From positions 47,940,130 to 48,004,129 of the forward strand of contig OW388297.1 in assembly GCA_936450465.1 (NCBI GenBank): 64,000 nucleotides of DNA, given 5' to 3'. Positions 13,001 to 23,457 of this stretch are shown one piece after another (the stretch's first letter is position 1; every line of letters begins with the position of its first letter). Both the position numbers and the translations under genes were made by a program. Under the pieces are notes generated by a model that saw only the letters and a program-made list of their open reading frames with translations, did no database searches and was not told where the DNA came from. The DNA comes from Gibbula magus (taxonomy: Eukaryota > Mollusca > Gastropoda > Trochida > Trochidae).

Positions 13001-16000
13001 ATCGATATTCATTCCAGACACTTGGCGGCAACTCTTTCTGCATTGTTGTATGAATCTGTTATATATCCTATGAATAGAAACTTTTGACCAGGGTCTTGTT
13101 TCTCAGGTTTTCTCAATTTCCTCTCGCCCTGGTTATGGTATTCATGTATTTAACTGGTCCAGTTGAACAAACATTGACTGTATATCTGGCAGAAGAACCC
13201 TAGCTGATGGGGTGGATTAATACTGAGGTTCCTCCACAACAGTAAGGCATGTGACATTGCAGACAAATGGACCAGTTCTGAAACTGAAATGCTCTAAGCA
13301 GCAAATGAAATCACCTTCATGAAAAGTAGTTTATATTTACATATAGAACTTGATAATTCCGTTGACAGTCATAATATCTTGGAGGAGTAAACATATTCTG
13401 AAACTTCTTTCTCAACAAGAAAATTAAAATCCAGGACCTAGCTTTAGATTTTGAAGCGTCCTATCGTATCACTGAGAGATCTTTGATAATACAGACTTTA
13501 GCCCAGAAATCGATTTCTTGTGACATGATAGTGCTTTTTAGCCTTCTTGGAAAACGGTGAAATAGAAAATTTGAAATAAACAAAAATTACAAGACATATT
13601 GAACTGTTTGGTTTTCAAATGAGCAATTGTAACACATATCTTATTCCAAATGACAATTTGTATTGTCCAGGATGCGATATGCATTGTGACATCCATTTTA
13701 AATTTTAAATAAAAATGAAAGTCTTATTAAAGCCTGCAACCAATAATTATCCTATTGTCGACCATGTGATATGTACAAGCTGTATTGCTGGAGGGTCAGC
13801 TCCATACAGGGTCAGCTGTGTTAGTCAATAAAGGTAACACAACATTGAGAGTTTGCATGAAATGATCAATGATTAACAGGTAAACAGAGACGGACCAGCT
13901 TGGAAAGTAAACACTAGGAATTAAGGTCTCAGCCCAACTCAATTATTTACAGAATCCACTGCTGCCCTAATTACATTCTTGTGAATCAAATGCTAAGTAC
14001 ATGGATTACTGTTGTAAAATGCTCAATAAATGAAACTTGGTGAATCAAAGTGAACAAAGACAAGAGTTTACATTAAAGTTTGTTTCGCACATTTAACATT
14101 GTATATGCAAAAAACAAAAATCAACAGTTACTCATTTAATACAAAATTATATATTTATTCCTTTGTTTTCTCATACAATTACATTTACATAATGTCCTAT
14201 TTAATTGTTTTTTCTTGTCAGATTTTACAATATTGTTAAAGACATTTTGAGCAATTTGTCTTTAGGATGCGAACTTGAACACTTGTATTTCTGAAGGTTG
14301 CCCTTGCCATTCTGTTCTTGTATAACCTCTTCTAATTAATTAATGAGATGCACAGAGCACTGACTAGCTGAAGACAATGCATGTAAATCCAGTACATTGT
14401 TATTCAGTGAGCACCACTTCAAAGAGAAATCTCCGTTTGACTACCTGGTAGAAGAAAAGCACTCCTGACACATTTAGCCGCAACTCGGGCTTATCAGCGA
14501 AAATTATCACCTATGAAATATTAATGAAGGCATTTATGACTCCGCCGCTCGTCAACGGTTTAATGAGATGGAAGTTGTGGGGTACAGAGATGCAGTTCGT
14601 CACTTTAGGATAGATGTCTTTTGAATCATTTTCTCAAAGAATCATTGTCTTTGCTCATTAATGGCATCATTATGGTTATTTATATTGCTAAATGTACTTT
14701 CATTTTTAAGTTCTCTAAGAATTATTGTCTTTGATCATTAATGACATCATTTCTATGGATTGGATTACATTTTTCAATGGAGAGAAATGTATCAATTTTA
14801 AAAGACAGGCTGTCACATGTAGAGATTAGTTTTCTTGTTCTTTTAAAGTATCTTTGGGTCATTATTGGCGTTTTTTTTATGGATTAGATTCAAGTTTGCT
14901 GGGAACAGTTCTGAGAATGTCAGCTTGACAAGTTGTCAGTTCATTGTATAAGCTGTTTTCTGTGGATTAAAATGAATTTACTGATAGATTTTTCAAAGGC
15001 TGTGGATTAGATTTTCTTAAGATCAATAGAGAAATTGCAATTCAACCTCCTTCAACGTTTAATTAGTACTCTATCATGCTGAGAGACTGATTTACAGGAA
15101 TCATGACTTTTGTCAAAGGAAATACAATATTTTTAGACAACAGGAATATTGACTGTACTAGCATGTTTGGGGTGAGGATCTTTGAAGTTTCAAAATTCAT
15201 GTTTCTCAAATAAAATTTCATTTTAGAAGCATAATATTTTCATTGATGAGTATTTGCATCATATTGGGTGATAAAAAATAATTTTGTATTAACATTTGTA
15301 AATAGCAATTAAATGAATTCTTAAATATAAACATGTGACATTTTTTAGTTTATTTTTGGTATAATTCCCTCAAGATATCTTGTTAATGCCAACAATGACT
15401 TTTCATACATGTACTTATTACTTTAGTGTGAGAAAACTTCTAGACATGTTGTCGTGTAACTTGACTTTGACTTGATTTATATGTATATTTGTAGGATGTT
15501 CCTTTTAAAACATTCCTTGTATTTGACTAAGTATGTTGTCATGACTGTGTATCACACCTAGTATGTGTCCAGAATTATACATCATTGTCTGACTGATGTG
15601 TTAAGTGCCTCCCTTATCTTTTGTAAGCATATACCGGTATATAGAAACACCAATTAGTCAAGTCTTGGAGCAAAGTTTAACGAAATATGAATTTATGAAA
15701 ATGTTTCTTCTTTTGAAACATTCTATTACGGTTATTTTCAGTTACCTTTACGTGACATTTTAATTTTCTCAAAACTAAATCTTTGGTATACGATTGATCC
15801 ACTTTGAAGCTTTTATTTGAAAAAATGCATAACATAATTACGGGTAAGCTTTCTTTTAAGCAAAGACATTTTAACTGGGAGATGATACAAGATATGTCTT
15901 GAATATGAAACTTTATACTTTTACATTAAAAGGGAAGTGTTGTTCATATGATGGTTATTTAATTTGCCCATGAGGCCATGAAACTTGTAATTTCTTATGT

Positions 16001-16128
16001 ACTTCACTGATGTTAAGTAAACTTGAATGTAATTGTGCTTTTTGGTCGACATTGAGAAATATTCTTGAGTTAATATAATTATCAAAAGTGATTATTTCAG
16101 TGGATAATTTGTCATTATTTCGTTGCAG
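13001..16128. other. No exon recognised; possible SVIL intron
   Basis: Noncoding, AT-rich. The exon at 16129 needs an upstream exon ending in phase 1, and I could not identify one anywhere in 1-16128. One stretch at about 14430-14590 is less AT-rich than its surroundings and carries several TAAT cores. It is discussed as a regulatory candidate. Confidence 0.45.
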
Positions 16129-16181
16129 ATTCTTCCAAACTGGGAAGCATTGACTCTGCCTCTGACAGAACAGATGAGAAG
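16129..16181 (+). CDS. SVIL: SVIL-like exon a (DSSKLGSIDSASDRTDEK)
   Basis: A 53-nt exon. The acceptor is tttcgttgcag before 16129 and the donor is AAG|gtaacc at 16182. It enters in phase 1, with AT completing a codon, and leaves in phase 0, which fits the following exon. It encodes a short Ser/Asp-rich segment ending SIDSASDRTDEK, typical of the low-complexity supervillin N-terminus. It is recognised mainly from the clean splice borders and agreement of phase with the next exon. The segment alone is too short to prove homology. Confidence 0.65.
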
Positions 16182-16240
16182 GTAACCATTCTTATCTTTA
16201 TATATATGCATATAAACTTATCCATATCTCATATCAACCC

Positions 16241-16432
16241 CAACTTCCCCTCAAGCCATAAGCAGCAGTCTCTATCACTGGCTAATGTATGCTTTGCTGC
16301 ATTTTGGCAGCTTTTCAGTGCCAGCATGGGAGCATGCTGCACTTCGTAGAGAAAAGACGACAAACTACAGCAATATTTAGATTAGCCAGTGATAGAAAGT
16401 GGTGAGAGTTATGCCTTGAGGGGACGTAGTTT
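16241..16432. repeat. Long imperfect inverted repeat just inside the intron
   Basis: The left arm (about 16241-16305, containing 'cccctcaagccata' and 'tctatcactggctaat') pairs with the right arm (about 16365-16432, containing 'attagccagtgatagaaa' and 'tatgccttgagggg'). Arms are about 60 bp at roughly 75% by eye. The element begins about 60 bp after the donor at 16182. It is MITE-like with no ORF. Confidence 0.7.
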
Positions 16433-17147
16433 GAACCCTAGCATTGTATACTCAATAGATGGTCACCCATTCTTTCTCATCAATAGTTTTAGATAAATTG
16501 AAATGACATGTAATAGAAATGATGATATAATAAAATATATAATATTTTAAATTGAATTGATGAAGCTAATCCCAGTATAATTATAATTCTTCCTAGATAG
16601 TTAAATTAGTGATTGATACTAATAGGATTGATTTAACAGTTTTGATTTTTACAAGATTAATTGTATTGCATGTTGTTTGTTCCATGAAAAACATCATTGA
16701 TAGATTCTTCTTCCATATGACCTGTGTGTCAAACCTCGATCTTGGTCAACTTCTACAAGTTTTTAAATCATATTAATGATATATAGGCAACATTTTAAAA
16801 AAATGTAAGTTTTTTCCCCACTGATGTGTAAATTCAAATATTTGGAAAGGACCAATATGTGAATTTTCAAAACAAATGCTACTTATTTCAGCAAAATATT
16901 TTTTTCTAGACATAACTTAGAATGGGTGTCAATAACAAAAAGAAACCTTTGACAGCTTAACCCTATCATTTGAACAAATCAACCCTTTTTGGGGCGTTTT
17001 ATGATTTTAGTGGTATTGATTAAGAGTTTAGTTAATTAGTATATCTTCAGGCAATGTTGTGCATGCCTTGTGTTTGCAGTGACAATGTTTACAGCATGAT
17101 ATACTCTGGTCGATAGGTAGACAGCTCCTAAGACCTTTTACTGACCT

Positions 17148-17492
17148 TAGATCAATGTTGAGGGGGCGGGATAGCGCAGTGGTTAGCGCGTTCGGCTTCG
17201 GATCAAGAGGTCCATGGTTCGAATCCCGCCAGGGGCACGGCAACTTTGTCTGCAGTAGAGAACTGTTCTACACGCAGTAAGGTTTGGGTGCAATGCTACA
17301 CTGAGTTTCAGAGTATTACCACCCATAGTTCGCTAGTTCCAGCCGTTGCTCGCAGGTTTCACCGCAATGCATAGCCACATGGCATTGCGGGCTTTCTCCC
17401 TGCCGTAATACTAGCAGCCGCGATATAAGTGAAATACTCTTGAAAGCGACGTTAAACCCCAACTCACCTCACCTCAACTAGATCAATGTTGA
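17148..17492 (+). mobile_element. tRNA-derived SINE, full length, copy 1
   Basis: The SINE body spans 17162-17478 (about 317 bp). The head has an RNA polymerase III A box (TAGCGCAGTGGTTAGCGCG) and B box (GGTTCGAATCCC). It is followed by a conserved body (ggtttgggtgcaatgctac, ggctttctccctgc) and a GTTAAACCCCAACTCACCTC tail. A perfect 14-bp target duplication TAGATCAATGTTGA flanks it (17148-17161 and 17479-17492). It sits in an SVIL intron. It is not a functional tRNA gene, because the acceptor 3' half is replaced by SINE body. Confidence 0.93.
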
Positions 17493-17499
17493 ACACTTA

Positions 17500-17640
17500 A
17501 CGCACGGTTTGAAGTGTAATGAGGTTTTGATGCAAGACCAGTAGTTCACAGAGTTTCAATGCAGTATCACTAATGGTTTGATAGATTCTTTAGATGATCT
17601 CAGTTTCACAAGAATTCATGTGTCTGCTGTGGTCTCGAAG
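17500..17640 (+). mobile_element. Decayed SINE body fragment
   Basis: 'gagtttcaatgcagtatcactaatggttt' and 'gtttcacaagaattcatg' follow the order of the SINE body (compare 17300-17370), but head and tail are missing. It lies directly downstream of the full-length copy. Confidence 0.45.
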
Positions 17641-18005
17641 ATATATCAATGATTGGTTTTATCTCGTCGCCTACAGCATGAGAGCAGTTCAAATTTACTT
17701 TCAGGGATTTGGAAAGACACCCTTGGATTATGGGCCATTTTTAGGGCTTTAAGTTATTTTCAGAATTTCAAATGGGCCATCCCCCTTTGAAGCAATAGTA
17801 AAATTTCAAATTTTAATGGGCTATTTCTTCCTCCATGTGCAAAATGGCCCATCGCCCCTGCCTTTCAGAATCCCTGATCTTTCATTAAATACATTGAAGT
17901 TTGACACATTGGTCCATCTGTCTGTATGTCTGTCTGTCCGTATGTCTGTCTACTAACATGTTCACCTCTAACCCCTGTCCAACCTTCCAGTTTTCTTTTA
18001 TACAG

Positions 18006-18167
18006 TCAGCGCATCTCCGACTCCGCTCTGGTCGTGCTGACCCAGCGACCTCTACCCACAATCCCCCTCACTCCTCTCACGTCACTTCCTCCTCGGCTAA
18101 CATTCAGGCACGTGCTAGAGCGCTGGTGGATCGGGTCGCACAGGCGAATAAACCACAGCCATCCACG
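18006..18167 (+). CDS. SVIL: SVIL-like exon b
   Basis: A 162-nt exon of 54 codons, phase 0 on both sides. The acceptor tttcttttatacag has a strong pyrimidine tract and the donor is ACG|gtatat. It encodes SAHLRLRSGRADPATS, a Ser/Thr/His-rich stretch, then a predicted amphipathic segment ANIQARARALVDRVAQANK. GC content is clearly higher than the surrounding intron. Supervillins have a helical, basic patch in this N-terminal region. Whether this exact helix is conserved cannot be checked here. The coding assignment rests on the splice borders, composition and phase match to both neighbours. Confidence 0.82.
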
Positions 18168-19109
18168 GTATATCACTCTAACTCACTTTTGATCTGAAGT
18201 TGGAAATTATGGTGCATTATTGTCGCTTGATTTTCGTTTTTTATTTGCATATAATATCGTCGCTCATGGTTTGATCTTCAGTTTACTATTTTGCTTCATT
18301 GAAATTATTTCAAATTTATAATATTCTTTTAAAATTTCAGTTTTTGATTTGCACTCGTTTTCAAATTGAAATTTGGGAATGTATTTCTCACAATTTTAAT
18401 TCACTTTCATCAATGTTGAAACTTGTATTGCAACATTTTTTATACAACATTCATTCACAAATTGACTTTTTTGGTTTAATTTTGATATTAAATGCACAAG
18501 AATCAATGAGTGGGTCGTTTATCGAGCGTTTTTTTTTATTTTATAATTTAAAGATTGATTTCTAATGTTCTTCACCTCATGATTCACATTTATTCAGTTA
18601 TTGCCATATACGGTAACATGATTTTGTTCACAATCTGAAATAACTTTTCTTAGCATAAGTTGAATTGAGCCTCATTTCAAAGAAACATTGCTACCACTGT
18701 AATTAAAACAATTTCAATGGATTGAAAATCACTGTTTTGAAATAGATAGATATATAGATAGTAGAGAATAAAGCATGTCTTTAGTTTAGTAATTTAGTTT
18801 GTAGACATCCTCCTAGAAGTAGTCATAAGCAAATTGGTACGACTGAAAATGTTCGTAATAAACATACTTTTTTTTACAGATGATGAGCTTGAGCCAAATT
18901 ATCACATGTTTTGAAATTAAAAGTATCAAGAGATTATTGAACAAAATATCTCTAGACACCATTATTATATCTTTTTCATTTTGTGTAAACAAATTTAAAA
19001 ATGCATGGGTAATCTATCTTTGAAAGTAATTTTCTATGGCTAATATTAAGGTTGCAAGGCACTATTTCCGTCCTAGCTAATGCTGTGTTACCACTGTTTG
19101 CTTGATCAG
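18168..19109. other. Intron, no features seen
   Basis: AT-rich intron between two phase-0 exons. It holds short poly-T runs and a small 'agatagatatatagatag' stretch near 18745. Nothing else is supported. Confidence 0.7.
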
Positions 19110-20617
19110 GGTCCCACTTCAATCACCATTAGCCGCATCGTCCGAGATGAAACCAAAAAGACCTCATCTGACGAGTCAACTACGCAGCAAGTGCGACCTT
19201 TCTCTCGCACTAAAGACATTTCATCACTTATTCAGAAATTTTCAAGCTCAGATGCATCCAGTTCAGAAAAGTCTGACACAGAAACGAACGTTTCCCGTCG
19301 CCGCATGTTGCCGATACGGAGACAAGAGCCAGTTGTGATAAGCAGCAGTGCAAGTGATGAGTCCAACACCGAGTCCTCGTCTCGGAGGACGCCAGAACGA
19401 TCTCAGAGTCTCCGGATGACCGTCGCCTCATCTGAGAAAAATGACAATGGTGTTCAGAGAACAGGCAGTTTCAAATCTGACTTCATGCGCCGGAGGTTTA
19501 ACAGTGGTGAGTCGGATAAACCTTCTGCAGAACTAGCAGACGTGCTCAACAAGCGCAGCAACATTGTGGAGAAGCAGGAGGAGGAATATAAGCAGAAGCA
19601 GAATGGGCGGGAAGAGTCCAAGTATCAGAAAGGTGACCACAACACGGCTGCAGAGGTTGATGAAGTTATAGCGGACAGTGAGGTGGCGGCAGTGCTGAAG
19701 GCTAGGCGGAAACAGACAGACTTGACCAAATCGGAGGAGACTGAAACAAGTTCACATTCATCATTCAACATATCATTGGACTCCTCTAAATCCAGCATGA
19801 AGACTTTAGATGCAAGTCTAGCGCTACTGAACCGAGCCACCGAGGACCTCGACAGTCCTGCTACAATGTCGTCTGACTCAGAAATTCTGGCCTCAGTCCC
19901 GAGGTCGGGCACAACAAAAAGGTCAAATCAAGAAACCATATCAGAAGCAGAACAGCTCATTAAGAAGGTAGAAACATCCATATCATCTTGCACAGCCAGC
20001 AATGTATCATCAAGCACTGTGAAGTTGGCAGATAACACAAGCACAACAAATGTCAAGCAGTTGGCTAGTGGTGATTACACAAGTACCTCAGATACAAAGG
20101 GTAATGGAGGAGATACCAGTGATGTGTTTGTGATTCAGCTGCCCTCCTCTAAGAAACCAGAGGAGGAGGAGGACTTTGCTATGCCTCTTGATGAGAAGTG
20201 GGTGACAGACAGAAGGAAGGCAAAACACTCGCCACTCAAAGCTTTCGGTGGTCACAATGGTTCTGTAACGAGGAACACAGAGGAAGTCAGTGCCAAGAAG
20301 ACAAACGAGTTGGATACCATCCGTAGTATCAGTGAAGAGAACATCAGCGTGGAAGCATATATATCACCGTCCTCAACGCTACGTAGGGCTGAGTCGTTAA
20401 AGGATACCTCCATCAAAAGAACAGAATCCTTCGAGCGTCGTAAGGGTATCCTAAAGCGCACACCGTCACTGCCCAAGCAACCAAGCCGACCAATTGTAGA
20501 CCCGGAACTGGCGGAGAGATTGCGGAAACAGCGAGAAAAGGAAGAGGACCTCTCTGACGAGGACAAGGACAAACCCACCACTCTCTCGGCCTTACAGGAC
20601 ATTGAGGAACAAGCTAA
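19110..20617 (+). CDS. SVIL: SVIL-like large exon c (disordered region)
   Basis: A 1,508-nt exon giving about 503 residues. The acceptor is gcttgatcag before GGT at 19110. The donor AA|gtaaga at 20618 supplies the apparent stop just after it. An in-frame ATG lies at 19080, but the phase-0 join to exon b argues that translation runs through from upstream. The protein is Ser-, Glu- and Lys-rich. Recognisable pieces are DISSLIQKFSSSDA, two copies of a SxE(L/V)AxVLxxR motif (19524 and 19677), LDEKWVTDRRKAKHS, and a basic RRKGILKRTPSLP near 20439, which contains a SILK-type GILK and RTPS/RTES phospho-site-like contexts. It ends in an acidic/basic charged helix (ELAERLRKQREKEEDL). It lies N-terminal to the QPVT modules. 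Confidence 0.9.
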
Positions 20618-21719
20618 GTAAGAATTTTTATTTTTTTAATATTTGCCCTTTTGATATTCAATGCTTATTATTCAATATTCACTGTTGATATCTGACATGT
20701 TCTTTATTTTAGTGTTCATTTGTAACAAAATGTAGAGATGGGATTTGTCGTCCGAATTCCTGCCAAATCAGATGCCTCTACTCTGAATCTGCAAACTCCA
20801 TGCCTTTAAATTTAACCATTTAAATTTCCTTGAATATTTCTACCTTTGAAATAAAGTTTTTCATGCCATTTCAGCTTGTTAATTACTTTTTCTGGCAAGG
20901 TAAACTTATCCCAAAAGGACTCAAGCAACTCAGATATTATTAAAACAAAAATAATAAAATAAGTTGAGTGTCTTTTTGTTGCAGGTTAAAAAATATTTTG
21001 GTATCATATTTTAAATTGACAAAAAAATATAAATGTGAATATGAGTGAGTCATAAGATATCCTTTTGAAGTTTGTTTTTAAAAAATTGAAGTGATTTTTA
21101 TAATTGAAATCGGATAATTCTTTCTAAGCAAAACAGGAAAAACGTTTCAGCAATTTAGTTGCATCCACATTCAACAACTTTCAAATCAGCATTCATGCCT
21201 CACTCCAAGTTTTTTAATTTTTCAAACATTCTCTTAAATAAACATTCAAGATGTCAAAGCGAGCATTTTCATTTAAAATAAATGTTTAATATTTGAGATC
21301 AAATAAATTCAATTGTTCACAACCAGATGTAAAAGTGATGATAACGTTCATCTCCACGTCTTCAATCTAATCCATTATAAACTTTCAAAGGCAGAGACAA
21401 AGGTCTTGGTTTGTGTTTATAGTAGGGGAAGATTGTATAGGTGTGAGTTTACTTAGCTCTGTCTTCATGCAGTGTGCAATTCACATCAAAGCGGTGCACT
21501 CGGTGCACAGAACACCTGACTGTCACACTGCACCGTCTGTGCATTTGTAGACTTCCTCTGTGTCTTGCCAGAATATCACTTAGAAACTTCAAAATTTCAT
21601 GTTAAATGGAAAGTACTTTTTTCTGAAACTCGTGGAAACATGATTCAAACAGATGTAGTTTATTTGTCTATGGTTCAAATACTCTGTCTGTTTTAGATGT
21701 TGCACTAATTTTTTTGGTA

Positions 21720-21905
21720 TAATGTTACATTGACATTCAATGCAGTACCACCCATTTTAGCAAGTTCCAACAGATTTTTGCAGGTTTCAATGCATTTCAT
21801 GACCACACAAAATTTGAAGGCTTTCTCCCTCCACTATCACTCACTGCCTTGATATAAAAGAAATACTCATGAAAACTGCAGTAAATCCCAAATCACTTCC
21901 TCATC
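21720..21905 (+). mobile_element. SINE body fragment
   Basis: 'cagtaccacccattttagcaagttccaac', 'gcaggtttcaatgcat', 'aggctttctccct' and 'gatataaaagaaatactcatgaaaactgcagtaaatcccaaatcac' follow the body and tail of the full-length SINE at 17162, with about 75-80% identity by eye. The tRNA-like head is missing. Confidence 0.75.
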
Positions 21906-21924
21906 TGAAGTAAATAATCATCCA

Positions 21925-22065
21925 AGGATTGATGCTTGCAAGTTTCACACGAATTCATGCCACAGTTTGTTGCTGGCTTTCTCCATTCAAGAATACTTCC
22001 CGTCCAGTTATTTATAAATTAAATACTCATTAAAAGAATGTTACATCCATTTTCATCTCGCTTTA
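21925..22065 (+). mobile_element. Second SINE fragment in tandem
   Basis: It begins again with 'gcttgcaagtttcacacgaattcatgccac', then 'ggctttctcc..tcaagaatac', 'aaatactcattaaaagaatgtta'. This is the same 3' half as the preceding fragment, more diverged. A further echo, 'cttggaggtttcactgcaata', follows at about 22090. Confidence 0.6.
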
Positions 22066-23164
22066 TCTGAAGGTCATGCAGGAGTTTATGCTTGGAGGTT
22101 TCACTGCAATACATCACAACAATGGATATAGAATTAGCTACCCTGAGAAATCTGAGATAAAATGTCTATCTCCTCTTCTTTCCCAGTACAAACATAACAG
22201 ACTGAGAGACAGTGTAGCCCACAAGGCTTGCAGCTGTTTATTTGACGTACAGGGACTGCAAGGTGAATTGGCTCTGTTAGGATGCTCGAATTACCTTTCC
22301 TATTGAATTGTCCTTTGAAGAAAATTTTCTCATGGTTTTATTTATTATGAAATCTTCTTCTTCGACCTTTATAGAATTTATCAAAATTGCATTTCCTTTC
22401 ATTTGATATCTTGTTATGATAAAAATAAATGTGTTTATAAATCTTTGTCTGGTCAGGTTTTTTCATTCTTTGATAAAATTATATATAAAATAAGATTTAC
22501 ATCTTGTGTTCATGCCATCTGCACAGTAATGGTATATTTGGTATGATGTTCATAGCAGAGTGTTGTAAAACATATAAATATTGTCTTATCATTATATGGT
22601 GAATTAACCTTAAAATATTCATGCTATAGACATTTGTGATCTGCCTTTGAGATCAAGGACATTATGTTTGAAATGAAGATGTTAGGCTTGAGTTCCAGAA
22701 ATGCCTCCTGGTGCTTCTGATGTTTTTAAAAAGTGGAAATCGGAAAGTGTGATCATTTAGCCTCTTTGATGATGAGTAACATTTCCAGTATTTATGACGG
22801 GAACTATGGAGGTCTCTGTGAATTGTTCTCCTTTCAACTCATTTGGATTTCTGAAGACAGTGCTGTATGAAACCTTTCGTAACATGTCTTGCTTATGTGC
22901 AATAAAGAAGAAACATTAAGTCATCCGGATATAAGCATCCACATATCTTGGCTGTCTCCAGTATTCCCCCTCTAACTGACTTTAGGGTACAGGAAAACTT
23001 CCATCTTTCTTTCATGAAAACAGCTATGGTTGTTACTCCTTGGATTTCTGTTATTCCAATGGGGTTGAGGTTGGTACTTGTTACTGCACAGCAAGTACAT
23101 TTTCTTTCAGGTTAATGGTTCTAACTATATTTTCTGTGTGGAGAAGTGTCCTACATACGTTAAG

Positions 23165-23250
23165 ATTTTGGTGTAATGCTACATTCTGAAAGTTCCACTG
23201 TACATAACAAATATGGTGTTGCAGGCTTTCTTCTCAATTTCTGCAAGTGG
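23165..23250 (+). mobile_element. SINE body fragment interrupted by a MITE
   Basis: 'ttggtgtaatgctacattctgaaag', 'ccactgtacataacaaatatgg' and 'gcaggctttcttctc' match the middle of the SINE. The match stops where the MITE at 23251 begins. Confidence 0.6.
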
Positions 23251-23457
23251 CAGGGTTCGAAATTAACAGTCTGGTAGCCTATGGCTAGTGAAAAAGAAGC
23301 TGGGCTAGTAGTGTGTAAAAACTGGTAGTCCGAAGGACTAGTTAAAATTTGAGGTGAAATGATCATGTACCGGTAGCTGGAAAAGTCTGGACTGGTACTT
23401 ATAGGAATTTACTTGTCTGAATGGCTACTGCATTGGAAAGGTTAATTTCGACCCATG
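23251..23457. mobile_element. hAT-like MITE, CAGGGTTCGAAATTAAC ends
   Basis: The left end CAGGGTTCGAAATTAAC has an inverted counterpart GTTAATTTCGACCC near 23441-23454 (14 bp apart from a one-base gap). The interior is itself partly palindromic ('ctggtagcctatggctag', 'ctggtagtccgaaggactagt'). The flanks GCAAGTGG and (T)GCAGTGG are an imperfect 8-bp target duplication. About 207 bp, non-coding. Confidence 0.72.

Noticed and set aside
17162..17240. Possible tRNA gene
   Set aside because: A and B boxes are present, but the sequence continues into a SINE body and is flanked by a target duplication. The acceptor stem is not completed.
19228..20602. Minus-strand ORFs opposite the large SVIL exon
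   Set aside because: They are antisense shadows of a Ser/Glu/Lys-rich coding exon.
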